From: Actinomycetes bacterium
Lineage (GTDB): Bacteria > Actinomycetota > Acidimicrobiia > Acidimicrobiales > Acidimicrobiaceae
Direction of reading: 5' to 3'
DNA length: 52,003 nucleotides
Assembly (NCBI GenBank): GCA_021803345.1
Contig: JAJZLS010000063.1
Coordinates: forward strand, 1 to 52,003
Part shown: positions 34,594 through 44,376 of the stretch, one piece after another
Position numbering within the stretch: position 1 is the stretch's first letter
Layout: each line of letters begins with the position of its first letter
Program-made: the position numbers and the translations under genes
Notes under the pieces: model-generated
Databases searched by the model: none
Told to the model about the DNA's origin: nothing
What the model saw: the letters and a program-made list of their open reading frames with translations, nothing else

Positions 34594-36219
34594 ATGAGAG
34601 ATCCACACAAGAATGTAGAAAGTTTCCGTACCCCACCCGTTGACCGAGAATTTGGAGCATTTTCACTCAATCCTCCGTGGCTGATTGATCCAAATGAAAT
34701 CATTTGGCTTAAAAACATTCCCGATCTTCGCAGTCAATCCAAATCGCAACTTCCATCTCTGACGGTCAAGAGACTCCTACCTCCAGGATCTAGAGTACTG
34801 ACCACTGCATACCATCTCCTGTCAGCCCTTGCAATCTGGAAATTTTACGATAAGAAAGTTTCAAAAGCGAATTCTGTCGAGAAACTGGCCACTAGGCTCC
34901 GGATCGCATTTGAGAAGCTAGGACCCACTTATATAAAATTAGGGCAGATAATTTCAAATGGCGATGGAATTTTTCCATCCGATTTAGTAAGTCAGTTCAA
35001 GCTCCTTCGAGACCAGGTGTCTCCGGAACCTTTTAACAATGTCCGTCAAACCGTCGAAAGCGAGCTGGGGGCAACGCTCGAAGATCTTTTCATAGAATTT
35101 GACGAGCAGGCTATGGCGGCAGCGTCTATAGCTCAAGTCCACAGAGCTCGACTTCGAAGTGGCGAACTTGTAGTAGTAAAAGTACAACGAACTTCTATCG
35201 ATCAACTGGTCGAAAAAGACCTCGCAGCAATGTCCTGGTTTGCCCCTACCTTAGTTGGGCGAATCCCGGTAACGGCTCTAGCCAATCCTCCATCGCTTGT
35301 AGAACTTTTCGCTGAAACGATAGTAGAGGAGCTCGATTTTCGGCTCGAAGCTGCCAATATGTTAGATATTGCCAAAGTATTGGCCGAGACTGATCAAAAT
35401 ACACTGGTGGTTCCGAGACCACATCCACGATTCGTCACGAAAAAAGTGCTGATAATGGAGGAGCTACGCGGGTACCGCTGGGACGATGTTAGCGATATGG
35501 TCCAGGCTGGAATAGACACTTCGGCTGTAATCCGTGCGACCATGACATCGTTCATGGAAGGTGCAGTCATCTACGGAGTATTCCATGGCGATCTCCATGG
35601 AGGAAACCTGTTGGTGCAGAGCGATGGCACGGTAGCACTACTAGATTACGGAATGACCGGAAGATTGTCAGAACCAAAACGTCTCGCGTTCTTGAGATTA
35701 TTGATGGCAAGCACACTTAATAACGTCCAAATGCAAGTTGAATCATTACGTGATTTAGGTGCTCTTCCCAAGGACGTCAATGTCAGAGAAGTTATAGATG
35801 AGCTGGGTCTCGAGGGTCCACCGTTAGACCCCACCACCCTATCCCCCGAAGAACTAACAGCGCAGATACGGGAGATTACAAAAGCTCTACTCGGTTATGG
35901 CGCCAAATTGCCCAAGGAGTTAATGCTTTTTATAAAAAATATGCTCTTTCTCGACTCTTCCATGCCCAGGTATGCCCCAGATGTCGATTTGTTTACTGAG
36001 ATCACAAACCTGGCAACTTATTTTGCATCAAAACATGGAGACAAAATCGCTACCGAAATAGGAATTGACCCCCGAAAAGTGGAAGTCGATCTAGCAGGAA
36101 TAAAAGGATCCCTTGGACTCCAGGATGATATCGATCGAATCACCTATAGGGAACTGCAGCAGAGACGAGAAATGATCAGAAGACGCATGGCGAACCGAGA
36201 ACGATCCGGGAAACGTTGA
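34594..36219 (+). CDS. UbiB/ABC1-family atypical kinase (AarF-like)
   Basis: A 541-residue protein of the ABC1/UbiB/ADCK family, found with quinone synthesis and lipid-related stress. It has the family KxGQ motif in YIKLGQIIS near 113, the Ala-rich loop AAASIAQVHRA near 173 in place of a Gly-loop, HGDLHGGNL near 335 and LLDYGMTG near 350. No transmembrane pair at the C-terminus is evident; the end is highly basic. Its role in this organism is inferred only. A 144-base gap with a hairpin separates it from the fab operon. Confidence 0.88.
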   Translation: MRDPHKNVESFRTPPVDREFGAFSLNPPWLIDPNEIIWLKNIPDLRSQSKSQLPSLTVKRLLPPGSRVLTTAYHLLSALAIWKFYDKKVSKANSVEKLATRLRIAFEKLGPTYIKLGQIISNGDGIFPSDLVSQFKLLRDQVSPEPFNNVRQTVESELGATLEDLFIEFDEQAMAAASIAQVHRARLRSGELVVVKVQRTSIDQLVEKDLAAMSWFAPTLVGRIPVTALANPPSLVELFAETIVEELDFRLEAANMLDIAKVLAETDQNTLVVPRPHPRFVTKKVLIMEELRGYRWDDVSDMVQAGIDTSAVIRATMTSFMEGAVIYGVFHGDLHGGNLLVQSDGTVALLDYGMTGRLSEPKRLAFLRLLMASTLNNVQMQVESLRDLGALPKDVNVREVIDELGLEGPPLDPTTLSPEELTAQIREITKALLGYGAKLPKELMLFIKNMLFLDSSMPRYAPDVDLFTEITNLATYFASKHGDKIATEIGIDPRKVEVDLAGIKGSLGLQDDIDRITYRELQQRREMIRRRMANRERSGKR

Positions 36220-36305
36220 AACGTTTCGCAGCCACCTACGATCGAAGCAAGAGAACCTCGGTAAAATTTATTTTCTATTTTGAGGCATTTCAGGTGCCCC
36301 GGGTC

Positions 36306-36329
36306 TATTATACCCTATAGGGTATAATA
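36306..36329. promoter_or_regulatory. 24-bp perfect palindrome, CsoR-like operator, over the DUF302 promoter
   Basis: TATTATACCCTA followed by its exact complement-mirror TAGGGTATAATA. The core ATACCCTATAGGGTAT resembles operators of the CsoR/RcnR/CstR repressor family. A TATAAT (-10) at 36323-36328 lies in its right arm, 33 bases before the DUF302 ATG; no good -35 is seen. A repressor bound here would block the promoter. Confidence 0.7.
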
Positions 36330-36361
36330 AAGGTTAACATCTCAAACAGAGGATCAGTGAC

Positions 36362-36730
36362 ATGGCACTAACTAAGATCACCGACAAGTCGTTAGAAGAG
36401 TCGAAAGCGGCAATTACCAAAGCTCTCTCCGGAGTTGGGTTTGGAATACTTACAGAAATCGATGTAGCGAAAACCTTGAAAGCAAAGATTGACGTGGACC
36501 GGGATCCGCTAGTCATCCTCGGAGCATGCAATCCAACATTTGCAAACCAGGCCCTCACCCATGACCCGGCATTCGCCCTAATGATGCCGTGCAATGTCGT
36601 GCTGGCTGAAACTCCATCTGGAACCTCAATAACAATCGTTGACCCGCGAGAACTAATAAACGATCCTGAACTCCAACAACTTGCCAACGACGCTTACCAG
36701 CTACTGTCCAAGGCGCTCGAGCAAGCCTGA
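36362..36730 (+). CDS. DUF302-domain protein
   Basis: A 122-residue protein filled by a DUF302 domain: GVGFGILTEIDVAKTLKAKI, then VILGACNPTFANQAL near 50-64 and LMMPCNVVLAE near 72-82, ending in IVDPRELI. The two Cys (GACNP and MPCNV) are usual for the family and could react with thiols or metals. The function is not established, but DUF302 genes often sit near CsoR-family repressors and sulfur or metal-handling genes. AGAGGA precedes the ATG. No repressor gene is next to it. Confidence 0.88.
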   Translation: MALTKITDKSLEESKAAITKALSGVGFGILTEIDVAKTLKAKIDVDRDPLVILGACNPTFANQALTHDPAFALMMPCNVVLAETPSGTSITIVDPRELINDPELQQLANDAYQLLSKALEQA

Positions 36731-36765
36731 CCCCTGGACATTTTGGCCAGCAAGCCCATAATCCA

Positions 36766-36840
36766 CCTGGCTTTGCCACGAGCGCCAAGGACCCCCGACG
36801 ACAGATAAATCCCGCAGGCTTACGTACATGTTTTGATCAA
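36766..36840. repeat. Diverged third copy of the repeat
   Basis: CCTGGCTTTGCCA (36766-36778) then ..GATAAATCCCGCAGGCTTACG.. and TTGATCAA align with the hairpin and repeat at 58-129, but with many substitutions that break the stem. It lies between the convergent DUF302 and trpA ends. Confidence 0.45.
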
Positions 36841-36856
36841 GAGCTTGTCATCTCAC

Positions 36857-37645
36857 TTAAGGCTTTAGTGAATCTATAGCCTTGCGAAGTTCAGAAATAA
36901 ATGCATAGGCTCCGCTTGGACCTTGACCTTCAAGCATGCGGCGAACCAATGCTGAGCCAACAATTGCCCCGTCGGCAATCCTAACCACCTCTTCAGCCTG
37001 AGATGGGTTGGAAACACCCACCCCAATTAGAACGGGCTTAGTGGTGTGCGCCTTCAATACCCTGGCTACCTCGGTCGAGGAGGAAGAAAGCGAAGCTCGC
37101 TCACCGGTTACACCCATAAGACCTACGCCGTAGATAAAACCACGAGTGGCATCCACCAAAGCTTTGATCCGTTGCGTGGGAGTAGATGGTGCCGCAAGTA
37201 ATACATTATCAATCCCGCTTGAATCAGCCTGAGCTATCCACTCCCTTGCCTCATCTAACTGGAGGTCAGGAATTATGGAACCAGAAATGCCGCAGTCCGA
37301 CAAAGTACTGGCAAAACGCTGGTGGCCCGCGTGATAAACGATGTTGTAATAAGTCATTACCGCGATCGGCACCCCAAAATCAGCCTTCTTGATTTCCGAC
37401 AGAATTCCGGTCGGAGTAGCGCCGCCCTCTATAGCGCGTTGCGATGCCTCCTGAATAGTGGGGCCGTCCATTATTGGGTCGGAGAACGGGATTCCAACCT
37501 CCACCGCATCTGCACCTGCATCAATCACAGCATGGACAATTTCGACCCAGTCGCCAAGTCCACCAGTGACATAGGGAACCAGTAGCTTTTTCCCAGAATC
37601 TCTACTCTGGGTCAACGAGGCTTCAAGCGATAGATTTGGCATCAA
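36857..37645 (-). CDS. trpA: Tryptophan synthase alpha chain
   Basis: TrpA splits indole-3-glycerol phosphate. The 262-residue TIM barrel has [18 protein letters not shown] near 46-63 with the catalytic Glu, [12 protein letters not shown] near 97-108, [14 protein letters not shown] near 170-183 and [11 protein letters not shown] near 208. Its start overlaps the trpB stop by 4 bases. It is the last gene of the his-trp supra-operon, convergent with the DUF302 gene. Confidence 0.96.
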   Translation of the reverse strand: MMPNLSLEASLTQSRDSGKKLLVPYVTGGLGDWVEIVHAVIDAGADAVEVGIPFSDPIMDGPTIQEASQRAIEGGATPTGILSEIKKADFGVPIAVMTYYNIVYHAGHQRFASTLSDCGISGSIIPDLQLDEAREWIAQADSSGIDNVLLAAPSTPTQRIKALVDATRGFIYGVGLMGVTGERASLSSSSTEVARVLKAHTTKPVLIGVGVSNPSQAEEVVRIADGAIVGSALVRRMLEGQGPSGAYAFISELRKAIDSLKP

Positions 37646-38832
37646 ATACCACCGCCCAAAATCTCCGCGACCGTCTCGGCATCCTTGTCACCTCGGCCAG
37701 ACATAGTTACCAGCACGGTTGAACCCGCCGGAATCTTCTTTCCAGCTTCCCGTATCAACCAAGCCATAGCATGAGCAGGCTCAAGAGCAGGAATTATCCC
37801 TTCAAGCCTGGAGACCAGCTGTAACGCTTCCAGAACCTCCTGGTCGCAAGCGGTCACGTACTCGGCTCTCCCGATTGACGAAAGATAGGAATGCTCAGGC
37901 CCAACACCAGGATAATCAAGACCTGCCGAGATTGAATGCGCTTCAAGTACCTGGCCCACGTCGTCCTGGAGCAAATTGGAGCGCATCCCATGGACGATCC
38001 CGGGTATCCCGTTATTTATCGCGGCCCCACCTTCCGGCTCTACTCCAATAAGCCTGCTCCGGCTGTCAATAAAACCTGCGAAGGTTCCGGCCGCATTTGA
38101 TCCTCCACCCACACAGGCCACTACATAATCGGGCACTTCCCCGTCGAGCATAACTCGAGTCTGCTCATATGCTTCATCACCGATAATTCGTTGGAACTGC
38201 CTGACCATATAGGGATAAGGATGAGGTCCCATAACCGATCCGATGCAGTAGTGAGTACTCTCTACACTTGTCACCCACTCTCTCATCGCCTCATTTATTG
38301 CGTCCTTTAGAGTACGTGAGCCTGAAGAAACTGGGATCACATCTGCTCCCAATAATTTCATCCTAAATACATTCAGCGCCTGTCTCTTGACGTCAACCTC
38401 ACCCATATAAACGACGCATTCCAACCCCAATAGTGCTGCAGCTGTGGCGGTGGCTACGCCGTGCTGACCAGCACCCGTCTCTGCGATCATCCGCTTCTTC
38501 CCCATGCGTTTGGTCAATAGGGCCTGTCCGATGACATTATTTATCTTGTGACTTCCAGTATGTGCAAGATCCTCCCTCTTTATTAGAACTTCCACACCCA
38601 GGTGAGACGATAATCTGCCAAGACGGGTAACGGGAGTAGGACGGCCACCGTACTCCCGTAAGATCCGATGGTATTCACCTAGAAACTCCGGATCGTTCCA
38701 AGCTTGGTTGAAAACTTCTTCGAGTTCCAAACAGGCAGGCATCAGTGATTCAGGGACAAAACGACCCCCAAAATCTCCGAATCTACCCGACGAAGATGGG
38801 GTGTTCATCAAACTCAAAGCTCTTCCTCCCAA
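37642..38832 (-). CDS. trpB: Tryptophan synthase beta chain
   Basis: TrpB joins indole and serine with PLP. The 396 residues hold the PLP Lys in [15 protein letters not shown] near 92, [13 protein letters not shown] near 115, and the phosphate loop VGGGSNAAG near 237; [10 protein letters not shown] at the N-terminus is typical of the TrpB1 group. The first eight residues may be extra: an ATG at 38808 is an alternative start. The gene overlaps trpF by 19 bases if the upstream start is used. Confidence 0.96.
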   Translation of the reverse strand: MGGRALSLMNTPSSSGRFGDFGGRFVPESLMPACLELEEVFNQAWNDPEFLGEYHRILREYGGRPTPVTRLGRLSSHLGVEVLIKREDLAHTGSHKINNVIGQALLTKRMGKKRMIAETGAGQHGVATATAAALLGLECVVYMGEVDVKRQALNVFRMKLLGADVIPVSSGSRTLKDAINEAMREWVTSVESTHYCIGSVMGPHPYPYMVRQFQRIIGDEAYEQTRVMLDGEVPDYVVACVGGGSNAAGTFAGFIDSRSRLIGVEPEGGAAINNGIPGIVHGMRSNLLQDDVGQVLEAHSISAGLDYPGVGPEHSYLSSIGRAEYVTACDQEVLEALQLVSRLEGIIPALEPAHAMAWLIREAGKKIPAGSTVLVTMSGRGDKDAETVAEILGGGI

Positions 38833-39545
38833 TCAAACACTCCATCGCCACTTTTCTCAATCATGGCCGATCTTTTCGATATCAAATCCTGCACAAAGGG
38901 ATTGACAGAAGAATCTATCTCAGAATCTCGTCCCGGTATTTCCAGTAAAGCAGCACGTGATTTGGCAATAAACAGCCGCAACTTTGCAGGGTCTTTCTTG
39001 CCCGGGCGAGCTTCAACCCCAGAAGAGACATCGACTCCGAACGGTCTTACTATCCTAATGGCATCTTCCACGTTTTCAGGAGTCAGGCCACCCGCCAAAA
39101 TCAATCTCACCTTTGCCGAAAGCCCGGTTATCTCATTCCAGTCAAAAGCAATACCTGAACCGGGACTCGGCGAGTCAAATAGAAAGGCATTGGCATTAAA
39201 CTTTGCCATTCGCTCAATACTCGGGGCATTTCCTGGAAATGCTTTCAAAACAACCTGCACTCTGGAGGAGATATAATCGACAGCTTCAGGCCCTTCAGAT
39301 CCGTGTAACTGTGCCCCGCTTAATCCAATTTCATGCACGGTTCTAACTACTGCATCCGGATTCTCATTGGCAAAGACACCAAAGGTCATAGTTTCTGTAG
39401 GGAGCTGCTTTACAATATCGCGTACTTGCTCTTTGCTCACCTGGCGTTTTGAAGGAGCGAATATAAATCCAATCGCATCTGCCCCCAATGCTACCGAAAG
39501 AAGTGCGTCGTTCTCATTTGTTATCCCGCAGATCTTAACAAACAT
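38814..39545 (-). CDS. trpF: Phosphoribosylanthranilate isomerase with C-terminal tail
   Basis: TrpF isomerises PRA to CdRP. Family motifs are [11 protein letters not shown] at 4-14 with the catalytic Cys, [11 protein letters not shown] near 28-38, LHGSEG near 79-84 and [10 protein letters not shown] near 150-159 with a following [15 protein letters not shown]. Normal TrpF ends near residue 205; here about 40 charged residues ([21 protein letters not shown] then [14 protein letters not shown]) are added. Many Actinobacteria lack trpF and use dual-function PriA; its presence suggests that HisA here is dedicated. Confidence 0.93.
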   Translation of the reverse strand: MFVKICGITNENDALLSVALGADAIGFIFAPSKRQVSKEQVRDIVKQLPTETMTFGVFANENPDAVVRTVHEIGLSGAQLHGSEGPEAVDYISSRVQVVLKAFPGNAPSIERMAKFNANAFLFDSPSPGSGIAFDWNEITGLSAKVRLILAGGLTPENVEDAIRIVRPFGVDVSSGVEARPGKKDPAKLRLFIAKSRAALLEIPGRDSEIDSSVNPFVQDLISKRSAMIEKSGDGVFDWEEEL

Positions 39546-40334
39546 CTAAACTTCACTCTTACCAGCACTAACCAAAGACGCTAACCTGGCGCTTGGATCA
39601 TTTGATTTCACCAGCGTCTCACCGATTAGTGCCGCGTCATAACCAAGCTCCAGCAGTTCATTCATTTGCACTTCACTATCGATACCAGATTCACAAATTT
39701 TCACAACTGACTTCGGAATATAGGCAATTAAGTTACGGGCTCTCGAAACATCAACCTGAAAGGTGAAAAGATCCCTTTGGTTGATTCCTATAATGTCCGC
39801 ACCAATTTCAAGAGCTCTGTCCAACTCCGCCTGATCGTGAACTTCCACCAAGACATCAAGCCCAACTTCTTTAGCCAAGCTAAATAAATCCAACAATTCA
39901 TGCCCTTGAAGTGCTGCCACTATCAGAAGCACCGCGTCAGCCCCATAAATCCTGGCATCCAGAACGTCATTTCGAGAAACTGTAAAATCTTTTCGAAGCA
40001 GAGGTGTTTCAACTGCGTTTCGAACCTGTAAAAGATCGTCAAGGCTTCCTAAAAAATATTGCGAATCTGTCAATACGCTGATACAGCTGGCTCCGAAATC
40101 AGAGTACGCCTTAGCCTGAACAACTGGATCCAGATTTAAATTCAGAGCACCCCTGGAGGGAGACTTCCTTTTAATCTCAGCTATTACCGAAACTCCCTCT
40201 CCAAGTAGTGCCTCCCTGAAACCAAGGCAGGGTTGCATACTTGACACGTGGCGCAATAATTCCTTTGTGCTTCGCGTATCGCGTGCCGCCATTTCCCGAT
40301 GGTCTGAAATTATCTTGTCGAGGTAAGTAGCCAT
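39546..40334 (-). CDS. trpC: Indole-3-glycerol phosphate synthase
   Basis: TrpC closes the indole ring. The 262-residue barrel shows VIAEIKRKSPSRG near 50-62, LLRKDFTVS near 112, DAVLLIVAAL near 133, EVHDQAELDRAL near 163, IGINQRDL near 180 and KICESGI near 208. It ends one base before the trpF start. An 84-base gap separates it from ygfZ upstream, the largest inside this part of the operon. Confidence 0.96.
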   Translation of the reverse strand: MATYLDKIISDHREMAARDTRSTKELLRHVSSMQPCLGFREALLGEGVSVIAEIKRKSPSRGALNLNLDPVVQAKAYSDFGASCISVLTDSQYFLGSLDDLLQVRNAVETPLLRKDFTVSRNDVLDARIYGADAVLLIVAALQGHELLDLFSLAKEVGLDVLVEVHDQAELDRALEIGADIIGINQRDLFTFQVDVSRARNLIAYIPKSVVKICESGIDSEVQMNELLELGYDAALIGETLVKSNDPSARLASLVSAGKSEV

Positions 40335-40418
40335 TTATAAATAGATGCTATTTGCTAAAAATACAAACCATTAGCTTTGCATTCAATTACTGCGCAATGA
40401 CATGAGAAAAGATCCGCT

Positions 40419-41339
40419 TTAACGTCCTCTGGAATGTAAATATTCAACGATTCCGCCGGGCTGCCGGGAAACTATCTCAAGATTATTAAATTGAAATTCT
40501 TCCAAAAAAGACCCCGAATAGCGATGGGAAAAGCCAATACCCACCCAGCAATGAAAATCCGGATGCCTTGAGGCGGAGGTGATTGTGAAAACTCTCTTTC
40601 CTTGTTCATCGCTAACTTCAATAGGAGAAGCTAATTCTAAATCCTGATCACCAATTATTGCGAAACTTTCCAACAGTCTGGGAGTGTTGTAACCTCTGGA
40701 ATCTACCCGCTCAATCAACTCCTGGCCGGTATAGCAGCCTTTTGTAAAATCTGCATGGTCTCTTACGTATGCGCGGCCAAGCTCCATAGGATTCATTCCC
40801 GGAAAGATCTCCTTCCCCCAGGCTGGAATTCCAGTCACAATTCTGGCCAGTTCACCTTCGGCTTCCAAAAAGGAGTCAAGAGAATTAAAATTGGCAACCC
40901 AGGTTGTATCAAATCCGGCATAGAGGTTTACCACCTTCCATCCCACTACCTCACTACTACTCAAACCAACCAGGCCAGGCTGCTGACTCAATGCAGAATC
41001 GATAAGCTGCCGCAGCTCAGGTGGTTCGCTCGAAGCCAAGCTAATCACATTCCCGGAAGACAGATTAAAATCAACCTTTGTCCTCAACCGGAACCTCGTC
41101 AGCCTCTCCAAAACAGCTTCACCGCTACCCCGAGGGCAGTAAAGTTCGAACCCTAAATGATCGTGACATACAGCAACTGGGGCCACTAAAGATCCATCCG
41201 GCTCAAGCAGCAGTCCTAATTTCGCATTCGAGCTGTCTATACCGGCTACAGAAATTGAAAGTTGACCCTGAAGATACCATTCGTCTTGTTCACCGCTGAC
41301 TCGTACTATATCTGCAGCGGTCCTCCATAGTAGGTTCAT
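40419..41339 (-). CDS. ygfZ: YgfZ/GcvT-fold folate-binding protein
   Basis: A 306-residue protein with the family signature KGCYTGQELIERVDSRG near 197-213 (K-G-C-x-x-G-Q-E). YgfZ proteins bind tetrahydrofolate and support Fe-S enzymes and some tRNA modification. The gene lies between trpE and trpC, with its start overlapping the trpE stop by 4 bases, so it is read with the tryptophan genes though it has no biosynthetic step there. Confidence 0.87.
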   Translation of the reverse strand: MNLLWRTAADIVRVSGEQDEWYLQGQLSISVAGIDSSNAKLGLLLEPDGSLVAPVAVCHDHLGFELYCPRGSGEAVLERLTRFRLRTKVDFNLSSGNVISLASSEPPELRQLIDSALSQQPGLVGLSSSEVVGWKVVNLYAGFDTTWVANFNSLDSFLEAEGELARIVTGIPAWGKEIFPGMNPMELGRAYVRDHADFTKGCYTGQELIERVDSRGYNTPRLLESFAIIGDQDLELASPIEVSDEQGKRVFTITSASRHPDFHCWVGIGFSHRYSGSFLEEFQFNNLEIVSRQPGGIVEYLHSRGR

Positions 41340-42868
41340 ATCTGATCCCGATCACTTATGGCCAGTTTCCTGGCTGCGCCGACAGCTATCAACAACGCTT
41401 TGGCCTTATTGGTGCACTCCATATCCTCAGCCAGTGGTTCTGAATCAGCCACTATTCCCGCCCCTGCCTGAACGAAGGAACGCCCGCCTGAATCAGAGAA
41501 AAGCGTCCGTATGGCAATAGCGGCATCGAGGTTGCCAGAGAAATCAATATACCCCACCAGACCTGCGTAAGGGCCCCGCTTTACCGGCTCCAGCTCATTT
41601 ATGATCTCCATTGCCCGAATCTTGGGAGCCCCAGACACCGTTCCCGCTGGAAGGGTCGCCTTCAAAACGTCAATAGAAGTACTGCCAGCCCTTTTCACCG
41701 CCGATACTTGCGATGTCATATGCATAACGTGTGAATACCGCTCAAGCACCATCAGTTCATCCATAGCCTCAGTCTTGAACTCAGCTACCCTGCCGATGTC
41801 ATTTCGAGCCAAGTCGACAAGCATGAGATGCTCAGCAATTTCTTTTGGATGTTCTAAGAGCTCTGCTCCTAAAGCCTGGTCTTCCAAATCATTACTGCCC
41901 CGGGGGCGAGTTCCGGCTATGGGCCTTGAGATGACCCGGTTGCCCATTACCTTGACTACGGGTTCAGGTGATGATCCGGCTACGGTAATCGAGCCAAATC
42001 GCAAAAGATACATATAGGGAGATGGATTTAACTGCCTTAACACCCTGTAGAAATCAACCGGATGGGCACCCAATTGAAAAGAAAAACGTTTTGAGAGCAC
42101 AACTTGGAATATATCACCTGCACGAATATACTCCTGAGCAGCCAAGACGGCCCTAGCATACTGCTCAGTGCTAAGCGAACTGGTGGCAGAAACGGGCTCT
42201 TCCGCCGAATCGATCGAAACATTCATAGGATTTGGAGCAGAGGTTCCAAGCTGCGAAGCCATATTTTCAACCTGAACTAACGCCGATTGGTACTTCTGCT
42301 TCAGATCTTCGTCATCACTAGTGGGCTCCACTAAAACATTTGAAATCAAAATAACCTTTTGCCGCCAGTGATCAAATACGGCAATCTCACCAATAAGACG
42401 CATAATCGCGTCCGGAAAACCGTAGTCATCCATCGGGGGATCCGGTAGATCCTCAATTTCACGAATTATGTCATATCCGATATAACCAACAAACCCACAA
42501 TTAAGTGGAGTTAATTCAGTCAACTCTTCAGCTGATATGTTTTCCAGAAAAAACTCTAAAGTAGACAGGAAACTCGAAGTATCAACTGCAGTATCAGGTA
42601 ATGACACTTCAGAAGTTATTTTTACCTGTCCATTGGTAACTGACACTTCAGCTAGCGTGTGACGCCCAACAAAGGAAAATCTCGACCAACGCTCACCCTT
42701 TTCCACCGATTCAAGCAAGAAACCCTCGTCTTGATATCCAACAAGAGACATAAAAGCGGAAACAGGGGTGATGGTATCGGCCAAATACTCCTTGAACACC
42801 GGAACTATCCGATACCCCGAACCACTTCGGGCTTGTCCGATAAAGGTATCAAAGCTACTCTGAGCCAT
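41336..42868 (-). CDS. trpE: Anthranilate synthase component I
   Basis: TrpE makes anthranilate from chorismate with ammonia from TrpG, which is not in this window. The 510 residues from the ATG 42868 include the tryptophan-feedback motif [16 protein letters not shown] near 48-63, SSPEPVVKV and [10 protein letters not shown] near 300-320, [14 protein letters not shown] near 345, [15 protein letters not shown] near 405 and [14 protein letters not shown] near 465. A longer frame up to 42961 runs through hisI and lacks the usual beginning; the chosen start overlaps hisI by 14 bases. Confidence 0.95.
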   Translation of the reverse strand: MAQSSFDTFIGQARSGSGYRIVPVFKEYLADTITPVSAFMSLVGYQDEGFLLESVEKGERWSRFSFVGRHTLAEVSVTNGQVKITSEVSLPDTAVDTSSFLSTLEFFLENISAEELTELTPLNCGFVGYIGYDIIREIEDLPDPPMDDYGFPDAIMRLIGEIAVFDHWRQKVILISNVLVEPTSDDEDLKQKYQSALVQVENMASQLGTSAPNPMNVSIDSAEEPVSATSSLSTEQYARAVLAAQEYIRAGDIFQVVLSKRFSFQLGAHPVDFYRVLRQLNPSPYMYLLRFGSITVAGSSPEPVVKVMGNRVISRPIAGTRPRGSNDLEDQALGAELLEHPKEIAEHLMLVDLARNDIGRVAEFKTEAMDELMVLERYSHVMHMTSQVSAVKRAGSTSIDVLKATLPAGTVSGAPKIRAMEIINELEPVKRGPYAGLVGYIDFSGNLDAAIAIRTLFSDSGGRSFVQAGAGIVADSEPLAEDMECTNKAKALLIAVGAARKLAISDRDQI

Positions 42869-43247
42869 CGTGTGCCTGTTCGCCCTTAACTTCCACTCCC
42901 CTGTAGAAGCAGGAGTAGCTGCCCGTATGACAAGCGCCGCCACCTTGCTGATCCACCTCAATCAAAAGAGTATCGCCGTCACAGTCTACCGATACTTGCC
43001 TAACCAGTTGTATCTCGCCAGAAGTTTCGCCTTTAGGCCATAAAGTGCTGCGTGAACGCGACCAAAACCAGGTTCTGCCACTTTCAAGTGTCATATCAAG
43101 CGACTCCCGGTTCATCCAGGCCATCATCAGTACAGCGCTGGTATCCCGGTCCTGAATGATGGTTGGCACCAGCCCATCCGAATTGAACTTGACACTTGAT
43201 ATCAGTTCTTCAGACGAAATACGCTTTACGTAATTTCTCTCAATCAT
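42855..43247 (-). CDS. hisI: Phosphoribosyl-AMP cyclohydrolase
   Basis: HisI opens the purine ring of PR-AMP in histidine synthesis. The 130 residues hold [11 protein letters not shown] near 41-51, [18 protein letters not shown] near 62-79 and the metal/zinc part [23 protein letters not shown] near 90-112. It is the stand-alone cyclohydrolase; there is no HisE fusion. Its start overlaps the GroES-like gene (ATGA), and its end overlaps trpE, linking the his and trp parts. Confidence 0.94.
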   Translation of the reverse strand: MIERNYVKRISSEELISSVKFNSDGLVPTIIQDRDTSAVLMMAWMNRESLDMTLESGRTWFWSRSRSTLWPKGETSGEIQLVRQVSVDCDGDTLLIEVDQQGGGACHTGSYSCFYRGVEVKGEQAHDGSE

Positions 43248-43570
43248 AAATACAGACCTGTTTCGGTCTCCGTGTTATTAGAGGCCACAGCGTGGATATC
43301 GCGTTCTCTCAAGATCAAATAATCCTCGCCCTGCACCTCCACTTCATACCGATCCTCAGGCGAAAATAAGACTTTATTTCCCGGTTGAATTGCTCTGACA
43401 TTTGGACCAACCGCCACCACTTCGGCCCAAACCAATCTCTTGGCAACCTGCGCAGTAGCTGGAATCAGAATCCCAGCCCTTGAGTGCCGATCACCGTCAT
43501 TGGTTGGAATCTCAACCAACACCCGATCGGTGAGCATCGTTATAGGCAAACGTTGTTCATGCGAAACCAT
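43244..43570 (-). CDS. GroES (Cpn10)-like protein within the his operon
   Basis: A 108-residue protein with the Cpn10 fold: [25 protein letters not shown] near 13-37, a mobile-loop-like segment ([16 protein letters not shown]), then AEVVAVGPN near 49, [10 protein letters not shown] near 61 and [12 protein letters not shown] near 83. No groEL is nearby. The canonical co-chaperonin ends near residue 97; here an acid/Thr-rich tail is added. It is coupled to hisI by overlap and lies 38 bases after hisF. It may be a specialised paralogue. Confidence 0.82.
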   Translation of the reverse strand: MVSHEQRLPITMLTDRVLVEIPTNDGDRHSRAGILIPATAQVAKRLVWAEVVAVGPNVRAIQPGNKVLFSPEDRYEVEVQGEDYLILRERDIHAVASNNTETETGLYL

Positions 43571-43608
43571 ATCTGTAACCTAACTCTTAATTTCCAATAA
43601 TGTAACAG

Positions 43609-44376
43609 CTACGAACCGACCGGGCGGACAGATATTCCATGATATTGCAACTGCTGCTTGACGTCTCCGACACTAAATTCACCAAAATGGAATACTGATG
43701 CAGCCAGAAGGGCATCTGCATGGGCATATTCTGCACCTCTGACAAAGTCTTCCACCTTTCCCACTCCACCACTTGCAATTACTGGGATCGAAACTCTATC
43801 CACAACACCCTTGGTAAGTTCAAGGTCAAATCCATCCTTAGTACCGTCTCGATCCATTGAAGTTAGAAGTATCTCGCCAGCGCCGAGACTCTGCGCTCTT
43901 ATCGCCCAATCAAAAACATTGATTCCTGTAGGAATGCGGCCTCCGTGGGAATAGACCTCGGAACCCAGCTCAACTGAACTTCGCGCATCAATCGCCACCA
44001 CAACGCATTGCGAGCCGAACTCTTCTGCCAACTCACTTATAAGTGAAGGCCTCGCAATAGCAGCTGAATTTATCGAAACCTTGTCTGCACCCGATCGCAA
44101 CATCCTGCGAGCATCAGCATTGGATCTAATCCCGCCGCCAACAGTAAATGGGATAAACACCTTCTCTGCCGTAGCTTCAACTACGTCCACCATGATATCT
44201 CTGCCATCCGACGAGGCGGTAATATCTAAAAATACCAACTCATCGGCACCTGACTTATCATAAAACTCCGCCAGCTCCACCGGGTCGCCTGCATCGCGCA
44301 GAGATACAAAATTGACACCTTTTACTACCCTTTTGTTGGTTACATCCAAACAAGGTATAATTCTCACTCCTGGCAC
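43609..44376 (-). CDS. hisF: Imidazole glycerol phosphate synthase cyclase subunit
   Basis: HisF, with HisH, makes IGP and AICAR. The 255-residue barrel has [19 protein letters not shown] at 5-23 with the catalytic Asp, [10 protein letters not shown] near 51, FTVGGGIRS near 77, [12 protein letters not shown] near 175 with the second Asp, and [13 protein letters not shown] near 200. The gene overlaps the end of hisA by 13 bases. Confidence 0.96.
   Translation of the reverse strand: MPGVRIIPCLDVTNKRVVKGVNFVSLRDAGDPVELAEFYDKSGADELVFLDITASSDGRDIMVDVVEATAEKVFIPFTVGGGIRSNADARRMLRSGADKVSINSAAIARPSLISELAEEFGSQCVVVAIDARSSVELGSEVYSHGGRIPTGINVFDWAIRAQSLGAGEILLTSMDRDGTKDGFDLELTKGVVDRVSIPVIASGGVGKVEDFVRGAEYAHADALLAASVFHFGEFSVGDVKQQLQYHGISVRPVGS

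Noticed and set aside
42869-42961. N-terminal extension of trpE
   Set aside because: It runs through hisI, is not like TrpE, and an ATG at 42868 gives the usual N-terminus.
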